DNA from: an uncultured Eubacteriales bacterium
Lineage (GTDB): Bacteria > Bacillota > Clostridia > Oscillospirales > Oscillospiraceae
Reading direction: 5' to 3'
Length of the DNA: 12,503 bases
Assembly: GCA_900548615.1 (NCBI GenBank)
Contig: URKW01000061.1
Coordinates: 1 to 12,503, forward strand
Shown here: piece after piece, positions 7,148 to 12,503 of the stretch
Position numbering within the stretch: the first letter of the stretch is position 1
Layout of the letters: each line of letters begins with the position of its first letter
Notes under the pieces: model-generated
What the model was told of the DNA's origin: nothing
What the model saw: the letters and a program-made list of their open reading frames with translations, nothing else
Database searches by the model: none
Made by a program: the position numbers and the translations under genes

Positions 7148-7311
7148 CATGTCGATAAGATCAACATGACAGCAACACCGTTTACGCGGCGCTGCCAAGG
7201 GAACAGAATAGGCAAACTGCTCCCTTTCGGCGAAAGATCCCTTCCCGTCCGGCCATCCAGGCCGCCCGCTCCGCTGCCGGACAGTACCCTATCTTTCGCG
7301 CCTCTATTGAC
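7135..7311 (-). promoter_or_regulatory. Lysine riboswitch (L box) aptamer upstream of kal
   Basis: The 177-nt minus-strand segment folds as the five-helix lysine aptamer. P1 is GTCAATAG (7304-7311) with CTATTGGT (7135-7142). P2 is closed by GGCGCGAAAGAT and ATCTTTCGCC with one bulge, and contains the GGTACTG/GGGAAGGG motif region and an apical GTCCGGC/GCCGGAC stem. P3 is AAGGGAGCAG with CTGTTCCCTT. P4 is CAGCGCCG with CGGTGTTG. P5 is CATGTTGAT with ATCGACATG. Conserved core strings match the known class: AGAGGCGCG at the start, CGCCGAAAGGGAG in the middle, and GCTGTCA...TGGAGCGCTAT at the end. It begins about 20 nt after the predicted transcription start. Its placement on a lysine-degradation operon, and its overlap with the terminator, point to activation by lysine. 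Confidence 0.94.
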
Positions 7312-7332
7312 TGATATTTGGAATATTACCAG

Positions 7333-7366
7333 TGTCAATTATGACAGGTATTTCAAGTATTGTCAA
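7333..7366 (-). promoter_or_regulatory. Promoter of the lysine fermentation operon
   Basis: On the minus strand a perfect -35 TTGACA (7361-7366) is followed by a 17-nt spacer and a -10 CATAAT (7338-7343), one base from consensus. The sequence upstream of -35 is AT-rich. Transcription should start near 7331, just ahead of the aptamer. The inverted repeat TGTCA-N4-TGACA (7333-7346) covers the -10 box and could be an operator. Confidence 0.85.
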
Positions 7367-7434
7367 GATGGTTTGTGATACAAATAACAAACTTATTTTT
7401 TGTGCAACTTTCCAATTATTGGGGATAAAATTTC

Positions 7435-7452
7435 GCCCCGGGAAACCGGGGC
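7435..7452. other. GC-rich hairpin next to the kamC terminator
   Basis: GCCCCGG (7435-7441) pairs with CCGGGGC (7446-7452) around a GAAA loop on the plus strand. On the minus strand it directly follows the T-run of the kamBC terminator and is itself followed by GAAATTTT, so it may act as a back-up stop for kamBC transcription, insulating the kal promoter. Confidence 0.5.
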
Positions 7453-7490
7453 AAAAAAATTACCTCAAATGGGCGTTGCCCATTTGAGGT
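7453..7490 (-). terminator. Intrinsic terminator of kamBC
   Basis: Arms 7478-7490 and 7462-7474 form a perfect 13-bp stem (ACCTCAAATGGGC) with a 3-nt loop. On the minus strand this is followed by AA and seven Ts (7453-7459). It lies about 175 nt after the kamC stop, with a copy of the four-hairpin repeat in between. Confidence 0.88.
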
Positions 7491-7500
7491 AAGCAGGTTC

Positions 7501-7646
7501 TCGCTTCGACCCGCGCTCCTTCCCCCGCAGGGCGTGGGAAGGAACACTCTCTCCGCGCAGAGTGTTTTTTCGCCACGCACATGTCGCGGCGAAAAACGAT
7601 TCAAATGGTTCGCCGCCTGCGGGCGGCGAATTCTGCGAAGCTTTTT
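7501..7646. repeat. Four-hairpin dispersed repeat, copy 1
   Basis: This 146-bp element matches 10143-10287 in the same orientation. It contains four consecutive stems: 7517-7524/7536-7543 (8 bp), 7544-7550/7559-7565 (7 bp), 7566-7574/7588-7596 (9 bp) and 7609-7617/7622-7630 (9 bp). The loops are short. It ends with the conserved GAATTCTGCGAAGCTTTTT. It lies in the 3' untranslated part of kamBC. No coding capacity or terminal transposase-type repeats are evident. Confidence 0.85.
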
Positions 7647-7664
7647 GTTCTGAGTCCGAAAGCC

Positions 7665-9125
7665 TCAATAGTTTTCCTCGATCAGCTGCATGATCTCCGG
7701 TTTCAGGGACAGCATGCGGCAGATGTTCAGGGCGTCACGGGGACAGTCGGACTTGCCCACCACCCGGTACAGGCCGTAGTTCATGTGGCGGGCGATGACG
7801 GCCACGCCGTCCTCATTGGTGGTGGCCAGCTCACGGCGGATCTGCTCGGGGTCAACGTCCCGCAGACCGATGATCTGATAGTGATCCTTGGCGCACTCGG
7901 CCACCTTGTCATAGTGGGTGGTCAGCAGCGAGATGGCGTTGACGCCGTTGAGGTACTTGGTAACGGCCTGCACGATGACCGCGCCCTCGTCGGGGTTGGT
8001 GCCACGGGCGAACTCGTCCAGCAGGAACAGGGAGTAGCCCCGCTCCACCTCGGAGAGCGCCTTCTGGAACTGGACGATCTCGGAGCCGAAGCCGGAAAGA
8101 CCCGACTGGATGGACTGCAGATCGTCAAACAGCATTTTCACGCTGTGGAACAGCGGCATTCTGGCGGACTTGGCGCACACCAGAAAGCCCGCCTGCAAGA
8201 GAAGCACATTCAGCGCCACGGTTTTCATGGCCACGGATTTGCCGCCCATGTTGGCACCGGTGATGACGGTAGCGCCCCGATCCAGCGCGATGGACACGGG
8301 GACGAAGGCTCTTCCCTGCTCGGCCAGCAGGTCCACCAGCTCCGGATTCACCATGTCCTCCAGCCCCAGTTCGCCGTCGGTGATCTGGGGCAGCACGCCG
8401 CCGTAGCGGACGGCGAACAGCGCCTTCTGCACCATGAAGTCTAGGCGGCCCAGCGTCTCCGCGTCGGCCAGCAGATCGTCCACCATGGGAGCCAGCTGGG
8501 CGCCCATGGTGCGGCGCACCTTCATCTCCTCGCTCTCCTCCTCGGCGCAGATACGGGTGCGTTGGAGCCGCAGGTCGTCCTTTTCCGCGTCGGTCTGGGC
8601 GTGGAACAGCCGCTCCTCCACATCCTTCTTGGCAGCGCGGATCTCCTTCAGCTTTTGGGTGGCGCTGTCGGGGATGTAAAAGCCCCGGCTGCCGGTGTGG
8701 TTGGGGTCGAGGATATCCAGCGCGGCGGCGGGATCGTGGAGGGCCGTGTCCTTCAGTCCCGCCGTCTCATTGATGGCAGCCAGCAGCGGGCGGATATCGC
8801 TGAGCCGCTGGAGGTAGCCCTTGATCTCGAACAGCTCCACATGATCCGGCACCTCGCCGTTCTGGCAGCGGCGCAGGGAGTTGCGGATATCCTTGATCTG
8901 GCACAGCAGCGTCATCAGGCGGGTGAAGGTATCCTTCAATTCCTCGTTGTGGACAGCCAGCGCCTGCACATTGTACAGCTCCGTTTCCAGCGCTGGGCGC
9001 TCCTCGGGGGTATAGAACCGCAGGCGGCGGATGCGCTCCAGCCCAAAGGGGGAGCAGCCGTGCAGCGCCTCCAAGGCGTATTGCAGGCCGATCTTGACCT
9101 TTTCGTCAAAGGATATGGCGATCAT
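7665..9125 (-). CDS. kamC: Predicted aminomutase reactivase ATPase KamC (MutS-like)
   Basis: This 486-residue protein ends in a MutS-type ABC ATPase domain. Walker A is GANMGGKS (residues 290-297), the signature-like loop is SGLSGFGSEI (342-350), Walker B is LFLLDEFARG (366-375) with Asp370 and Glu371, and the switch His is in TTHYDKV (404). The mismatch-binding N-terminal domains of MutS and the Smr domain of MutS2 are absent; instead there is a mostly helical region with a charged coiled-coil-like stretch near residues 155-205. Family knowledge, from memory of lysine fermentation clusters: KamC with KamB is thought to reactivate the adenosylcobalamin-dependent 5,6-aminomutase after cofactor damage. 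The start overlaps the kamB stop in ATGA, with AGGAGG ahead of it. DNA repair is unlikely given the domain loss and context. Confidence 0.85.
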   Translation of the reverse strand: MIAISFDEKVKIGLQYALEALHGCSPFGLERIRRLRFYTPEERPALETELYNVQALAVHNEELKDTFTRLMTLLCQIKDIRNSLRRCQNGEVPDHVELFEIKGYLQRLSDIRPLLAAINETAGLKDTALHDPAAALDILDPNHTGSRGFYIPDSATQKLKEIRAAKKDVEERLFHAQTDAEKDDLRLQRTRICAEEESEEMKVRRTMGAQLAPMVDDLLADAETLGRLDFMVQKALFAVRYGGVLPQITDGELGLEDMVNPELVDLLAEQGRAFVPVSIALDRGATVITGANMGGKSVAMKTVALNVLLLQAGFLVCAKSARMPLFHSVKMLFDDLQSIQSGLSGFGSEIVQFQKALSEVERGYSLFLLDEFARGTNPDEGAVIVQAVTKYLNGVNAISLLTTHYDKVAECAKDHYQIIGLRDVDPEQIRRELATTNEDGVAVIARHMNYGLYRVVGKSDCPRDALNICRMLSLKPEIMQLIEENY

Positions 9126-10054
9126 CGTAATTCCTCCTTCACATTGATGACGGGAGCGTCCACCGCGGCGGTCATGGCGGCCATGAACGCATCCTTGTCA
9201 AAGCGCCAGCCGTAGGCGGATACCGGGTTGATGGTGACGCACAGGGTGCGGGCGGCCTCCTCCGTTTCCAGCGTGACGCTGCGGGTAGCCAGCTTGTCCA
9301 GCGTGTCGGGCTTTAAGAGCACCTTGCTGGGATCCTTCACCACCAGGCGGCCGCTGCGCAGTACGCCGCTGCGCAGCAGCGGCAGCACCATGCTGTCGGT
9401 CAGTGCGCCGGTGATGAAGGCTGCACCGTTGTCCCGCCAGCACTTCTCCAGACCCTCGGCAGCCTCCGGTGGCAGCGTCTCCGCCTTGGGCAGGTTCATC
9501 AGGTGGTAGATGTGGGCGGTGTCGGCCACCACCTTGTCCATGTTCATATCGTAGCTGGCGCCGGTGCAGAGGATGACGCCCTCGGCCACGGCCCGGGCGC
9601 CAAGGCTCTTGCGGCCCAGCGCACCGTCGATGATGGAGATATCCGCGCCCAGGTCAAAAAACTCCTTTGACACGGTTTTCAGCTGCGTGGTGATGGACGG
9701 CCCGGCCAGCTGAACGTGTCCGGCGCTGCGTGCCCGGACGATCACCACCTCGCCCAAAGGCGTGGGGATGCCGGTGGTCATCAGTATTTCCTTGGTGATA
9801 TCCCCCAGCCGCAGCATATCCTTGGCCGTGGCGATCAGGGTGCCTTCCCGGACGAAAATGCCGGGCTTTTCCGTGCCGGTCACAATGTCGGTGGACTCGC
9901 CGTCCCGGCCAATGGAGGTCAGACCCAGCACACCCTGCAATTTTCCCTGCTCCAGCAGCCAGTTGAGCATCGTCGTCTTTCCGGCATTCTTGCACATGCC
10001 CACGATGGACATGGTTTTCACGCTGTGCAGCTGCCGCAAAAGCTGTTCTTTCAT
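9122..10054 (-). CDS. kamB: Predicted aminomutase reactivase subunit KamB (P-loop NTPase)
   Basis: This 310-residue protein has a P-loop near its N-terminus: SIVGMCKNAGKTT, with Gly19, Gly25, Lys26 and Thr27. The G-x5-GKT spacing resembles dethiobiotin synthetase/CobB-like NTPases rather than the classic G-x4-GKT. A Walker B-like strand ADISIIDGALGRKS lies at about 138-150. The C-terminal part is family-specific. It is the first gene of a two-gene operon with kamC, overlapping it by 4 nt. I chose the ATG at 10054 because AAGGAG is correctly spaced; the in-frame ATG at 10081 would bury that site. KamB identity rests on pairing with the MutS-like KamC beside a KamDE operon. A role in reactivating or loading the B12 enzyme is family inference, and the biochemical step is not visible in sequence. 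Confidence 0.82.
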   Translation of the reverse strand: MKEQLLRQLHSVKTMSIVGMCKNAGKTTMLNWLLEQGKLQGVLGLTSIGRDGESTDIVTGTEKPGIFVREGTLIATAKDMLRLGDITKEILMTTGIPTPLGEVVIVRARSAGHVQLAGPSITTQLKTVSKEFFDLGADISIIDGALGRKSLGARAVAEGVILCTGASYDMNMDKVVADTAHIYHLMNLPKAETLPPEAAEGLEKCWRDNGAAFITGALTDSMVLPLLRSGVLRSGRLVVKDPSKVLLKPDTLDKLATRSVTLETEEAARTLCVTINPVSAYGWRFDKDAFMAAMTAAVDAPVINVKEELR

Positions 10055-10091
10055 ATTGCCTCTCCTTCGGAGTGTAGTCATTCAACTAATT

Positions 10092-10097
10092 ATTATA
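10092..10097 (-). promoter_or_regulatory. Likely -10 box for kamBC
   Basis: A perfect TATAAT on the minus strand lies 38 nt before the kamB start, so transcription should begin near 10085. The corresponding -35 region (TTCCTT at 17-nt spacing) is weak, so an activator or modest constitutive expression is possible. No lysine aptamer is present in this leader. Confidence 0.6.
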
Positions 10098-10142
10098 GCG
10101 GATAAGCTTTCAAAAAGGAACCCCCAATTTTTTTCTTATGAT

Positions 10143-10287
10143 TCGCTCCGACCCGCATTCATTCGCCCACCTTGTGTGCGAATGAACACTCTCTCCGCGC
10201 AGCGTATTTTTTGCCATGTACACGCCACGGCAAAAAATGATTCAACTTGTTCGTCGCCTATGGGCGGCGAATTCTGCGAAGCTTTTT
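10143..10287. repeat. Four-hairpin dispersed repeat, copy 2
   Basis: This is the same element as 7501-7646, in direct orientation. The stems are 10158-10166/10178-10186 (9 bp plus three inner pairs), 10186-10192 with the 10201-10206 side (weakened by two mismatches), 10207-10215/10229-10237 (9 bp) and 10250-10258/10263-10271 (9 bp). The first arms differ in sequence from copy 1 but still pair. It sits between the kamB promoter and the nnrD promoter. Confidence 0.85.
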
Positions 10288-10328
10288 ACACCTTCACCAA
10301 AAATCCCACTGTTTACCCGTTTTGTTTC

Positions 10329-10358
10329 CTGTCAGTCGGTTGACAGAGGTGGTATAAT
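10329..10358 (+). promoter_or_regulatory. Promoter of the nnrD operon
   Basis: An extended -10 element TGGTATAAT is present, with TATAAT at 10353-10358, 31 nt before the nnrD start. No good -35 exists at 17 nt. Immediately upstream is an inverted repeat CTGTCA-N6-TGACAG (10329-10346), a possible operator or activator site. The TTGACA inside it is only 7 nt from the -10, so it cannot serve as the -35. Confidence 0.65.
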
Positions 10359-10389
10359 AAGAAAAATTCCCGCAAAGGAGAACGCCGCT

Positions 10390-11247
10390 ATGGAGATTAC
10401 CCGCGCCTACGTGAAAAGCATTCTGCCCCACCGCGATTCGGAGGGGCACAAGGGCACCTTCGGCAAGGTGTACTGTCTGTGCGGCGCGGTGGGCTACACC
10501 GGCGCACCGGTGCTGGCGGCTTCCGCCGCTGTCCGCAGCGGCAGCGGGCTGGTGTTTCTGGGGGTGCCGGAGGATATCTGGCCCATCGTGGCGGTGAAAT
10601 GCGACAGCGCCATGCCCTCTCCCCTGCCGTCCCAGCAGGGTAAGCTGGCGCTGGCGGCGGAGGACGCCGTCCGGGCACGGATCGACGGCTGCGACGCAGT
10701 GCTGATCGGCTGCGGCATGGGCCGCAGCGAGGAAAGCGACGCCCTGACCCGGCGGCTCATCGACATGGACAAGCCGCTGGTGCTAGACGCCGACGGCATA
10801 AACGCCTTTGAGACGCATATACCTGAAATAAAGCGCCGTCAGGGCAAGGTCACGGTAATGACGCCCCACGAGGGAGAGTTCTTCCGCGCCGGCGGCGACC
10901 TGAGTCGGGGCCGGGAGAGCGGCGCACGGGCCTATGCGGCCCGTTGGGGCGTGTATCTGATCCTGAAGGGCCACCGCACCATTGTGGCCGCCCCGGATGG
11001 CCGTCTGGCAGTGAACACCACCGGCAACAGCGGCATGGCGAAGGGCGGCAGCGGTGACATTCTCTCCGGCATGGTGGTGAGCCTGCTGGGACAGGGGATG
11101 GAACCGTTCGATGCCTGCTGCGCCGCCGTGTACTGCCACGGCCGGGCAGGCGACATGGCCGCGGCGGAGCTGGGAGAGCGGGGCATGTCCCCGGCCGACC
11201 TGCTCTCCCGCCTGCCCTATGCGTTCAAAGAGACAGAACAGGGATAA
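10390..11247 (+). CDS. nnrD: ADP-dependent NAD(P)H-hydrate dehydratase
   Basis: This 285-residue protein is the C-terminal (carbohydrate-kinase-like) domain of the YjeF family. It dehydrates damaged S-NADHX and S-NADPHX back to NAD(P)H using ADP (EC 4.2.1.136). Visible motifs are LDADGINAF (132-140), TPHEGEF (158-164) and NTTGNSGMAKGGSGDILSG (209-227), where Asp223 is the expected catalytic base. The N-terminal epimerase domain (NnrE) is absent, so it must be encoded elsewhere. The ATG at 10390 follows AAAGGAG; longer in-frame extensions run into the promoter and repeat. It leads a plus-strand operon with the lipoprotein and alr, a common Firmicute neighbourhood. Confidence 0.94.
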   Translation: MEITRAYVKSILPHRDSEGHKGTFGKVYCLCGAVGYTGAPVLAASAAVRSGSGLVFLGVPEDIWPIVAVKCDSAMPSPLPSQQGKLALAAEDAVRARIDGCDAVLIGCGMGRSEESDALTRRLIDMDKPLVLDADGINAFETHIPEIKRRQGKVTVMTPHEGEFFRAGGDLSRGRESGARAYAARWGVYLILKGHRTIVAAPDGRLAVNTTGNSGMAKGGSGDILSGMVVSLLGQGMEPFDACCAAVYCHGRAGDMAAAELGERGMSPADLLSRLPYAFKETEQG

Positions 11248-11253
11248 GGAAAG

Positions 11254-11277
11254 CCTTCCGAATCAAGCTTTCGGAGG
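11254..11277 (+). promoter_or_regulatory. Hairpin covering the lipoprotein ribosome binding site
   Basis: CCTTCCGAA (11254-11262) pairs with TTTCGGAGG (11269-11277) over 9 bp, including one T-G pair, with a 6-nt loop. The GGAGG of the only good ribosome site for the gene starting at 11285 lies in the 3' arm. Translation of the lipoprotein may thus be held low unless ribosomes leaving nnrD, seven nucleotides upstream, open the stem. Confidence 0.6.
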
Positions 11278-11284
11278 GAACACC

Positions 11285-11863
11285 ATGAAACGTATCGTGA
11301 TCCTGCCGTTGTGTCTGCTGCTTCTGTGCGGCGGCTGCGGCAAAAAAAGCAGCACGGCGGCAAATATTCAGGAGCAGTACAGCCGCGTAGCCACCGCCCA
11401 GATGGAGGCGGAGGTCACCTTCCACACCCCGCAGGAGGATCGCAGCTTCACGCTGCAATGTACCTTCACGCCGGAGGAGTCCACCGTCACCGTCACAGCG
11501 CCGGAAACCGTCAAGGGCGTGACCGCCACCGTGTCCGGCGAGGAGCTGACCATCGCCTATGACGGGGCGGTGCTGTCGGCGGGCAGCGTGGGGCGGTTCG
11601 GGCCTGTCAACGCCCTGCCCTGTCTGCTGCAGGCCATCGGCAGCGGCTATCTGCTGGAGGAGGGCCGGGAGACGCTGGAGGACGCCGACTGCTACCGCCT
11701 GACGCTGGACGCCACCGCCGGGGACACGCCGCTGAAATGCACGGTGTGGCTGGACGCGGAGACGCTGCTGCCCCGGTACGCGGAGTTTGCCGCCGACGAC
11801 GCGGTGGTGGTATCGGCGAAGCTGCTGGCCTTCTCCTGTGCGCTACAAGAACCAGAACAATGA
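11285..11863 (+). CDS. Small lipoprotein, LolA/GerS/YdcC-like
   Basis: This 192-residue protein starts with a lipoprotein signal peptide: KR, a leucine-rich core (IVILPLCLLLLCGG) and Cys18 as the likely lipidated residue. The CGGC lipobox is slightly atypical. After a KKSSTAAN linker, the mature part looks like a beta-rich lipid-binding fold. It has an AQMEAEVTFHTP strand, TVTVTAPETVKGVTATVSGEELTI-type strands in the middle, and TVWLDAETLLPRYAEFA near 155-175. This pattern resembles LolA-like Firmicute lipoproteins such as Bacillus YdcC and Clostridioides GerS, which also lie directly upstream of an alanine racemase gene. A role at the membrane in spore or cortex development is inferred from that synteny. 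Cys residues in the mature part (Cys59, Cys112, Cys139 region) are of unknown significance. Confidence 0.75.
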   Translation: MKRIVILPLCLLLLCGGCGKKSSTAANIQEQYSRVATAQMEAEVTFHTPQEDRSFTLQCTFTPEESTVTVTAPETVKGVTATVSGEELTIAYDGAVLSAGSVGRFGPVNALPCLLQAIGSGYLLEEGRETLEDADCYRLTLDATAGDTPLKCTVWLDAETLLPRYAEFAADDAVVVSAKLLAFSCALQEPEQ

Positions 11864-11884
11864 CCTTGCAAGGAGGAAATACAG

Positions 11885-12503
11885 ATGGAATCTACACTGC
11901 GGAGAACATGGGCCGAGATCGACCTTGACGCGCTGGCCCACAACTATAGGACGCTGCGCGCCCACGTGGGCCCGGCGGTCAAATTTCTGGGAGTGGTGAA
12001 GGCCGACGGCTACGGCCACGGCGCCATTCAGGTCTCCCGCACGCTGGAAGCGCTGGGCGCGGACTATCTGGCGGTGTCCAGCATCGACGAGGCCATGGAG
12101 CTGCGTCACAACGGCATCGCCATGCCCATCCTGATCCTGGGCCACACGCCGAGGGAGCAGGTGAAGAACCTGATCGACCTGCACATCACTCAGGCCGTGA
12201 CCTGTGCCGCCAAGGCGGAGGAGTACAGCGCCGAGGCGGTAAAATGCGGCGGCACGCTGAAAGTCCACATCAAGGTGGATACCGGCATGTCCCGGCTGGG
12301 GTATCTGTGCGGCGGGGAGATGTTTGACACCGGCGTGGAGGGTATCTGCCACGCCTGCAACGCGCCGGGACTGGAGGCTGAGGGCATCTTCACCCACTTT
12401 GCCGTGGCGGATGAACCGGACGCGGACAGCCGCGCCTACACGCTGGCCCAGTTCGACCTGTTCCGCCGGGTCATCGACGCCGTGGAGCAGCGGCTGGGCA
12501 GGC
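11885..12503 (+). CDS. alr: Alanine racemase, partial at window end
   Basis: 206 codons are visible before the window ends, a little over half of a typical racemase of about 370-390 residues. The PLP motif VKADGYGHGA places the catalytic lysine at Lys39, as in the Geobacillus enzyme. Other family segments are TWAEIDLDALAHNY (8-21), the AVSSIDEAMELR stretch (about 63-74), VHIKVDTGMSRLG (about 127-139) and GIFTHFAVADEPD (about 172-184). The enzyme interconverts L- and D-alanine for cell wall synthesis and, in some spore formers, adjusts germination. The second catalytic tyrosine lies beyond the window. The start follows AAGGAGG, 21 nt after the lipoprotein gene. Confidence 0.97.
   Translation, partial: MESTLRRTWAEIDLDALAHNYRTLRAHVGPAVKFLGVVKADGYGHGAIQVSRTLEALGADYLAVSSIDEAMELRHNGIAMPILILGHTPREQVKNLIDLHITQAVTCAAKAEEYSAEAVKCGGTLKVHIKVDTGMSRLGYLCGGEMFDTGVEGICHACNAPGLEAEGIFTHFAVADEPDADSRAYTLAQFDLFRRVIDAVEQRLGR

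Noticed and set aside
7123..7338. Possible small protein on the minus strand across the kal leader
   Set aside because: The frame coincides with the lysine aptamer and terminator, whose base pairing fully explains the sequence, and the translation has no recognisable features.
7665..9125. DNA mismatch repair protein MutS or MutS2
   Set aside because: Only the ATPase domain is MutS-like. Mismatch-recognition domains and the Smr nuclease domain are absent, and it overlaps kamB next to kamDE.
7501..10287. CRISPR array or insertion sequence from the repeated units
   Set aside because: There are only two copies, about 2.6 kb apart, with no regular spacers. Neither copy encodes a transposase or shows clear terminal inverted repeats or target duplications.
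10340..10345. TTGACA as -35 for nnrD
   Set aside because: It is only 7 nt from the TATAAT box, too close for a sigma-70-type promoter; it fits better as one arm of an inverted repeat.

Overview
The window looks like a piece of chromosome from a gut butyrate producer of the Oscillospiraceae (Intestinimonas, Flavonifractor or a relative). I infer this from the high GC content, the clostridial gene families, and a lysine-to-butyrate fermentation cluster ending in an AtoD-type CoA-transferase gene. The genus cannot be fixed from the sequence alone.

Positions 1-6940 (minus strand) hold one long lysine fermentation operon. In transcription order it is kal, kce, kdd, kamA, kamD, kamE and atoD, with atoD cut by the window edge. 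KamA makes beta-lysine from L-lysine. KamDE (adenosylcobalamin and PLP) makes 3,5-diaminohexanoate. Kdd oxidatively deaminates it to 3-keto-5-aminohexanoate. Kce uses acetyl-CoA to give acetoacetate and 3-aminobutyryl-CoA, and Kal releases ammonia to give crotonyl-CoA. AtoD, with its presumed partner AtoA outside the window, links acetoacetate to butyryl-CoA and so to butyrate. Several gaps between the genes carry strong stem-loops or short repeats.

Positions 6941-7400 are the control region. A near-consensus minus-strand promoter is followed about 20 nt later by a complete five-helix lysine riboswitch aptamer. The 3' strand of aptamer helix P1 lies wholly inside the 5' arm of a 16-bp terminator. 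Lysine binding should therefore prevent termination, giving a lysine-induced ON switch suited to a catabolic operon, whereas the better-known lysine riboswitches repress biosynthesis. A second terminator-like hairpin follows.

Positions 7453-10097 hold kamB-kamC (minus strand), the predicted ATP-dependent reactivation factors for KamDE. They have their own promoter and terminator and no aptamer. The pair is flanked by two direct copies of a roughly 145-bp repeat made of four successive hairpins; sequence differences between the copies often preserve pairing.

Positions 10330-12503 (plus strand) hold a divergent housekeeping operon: nnrD (NAD(P)H-hydrate repair), a small lipoprotein of the LolA/GerS/YdcC type, and alr (alanine racemase, cut by the window end). 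Lipoprotein followed by alr is a conserved Firmicute arrangement linked to spores or the cell envelope.
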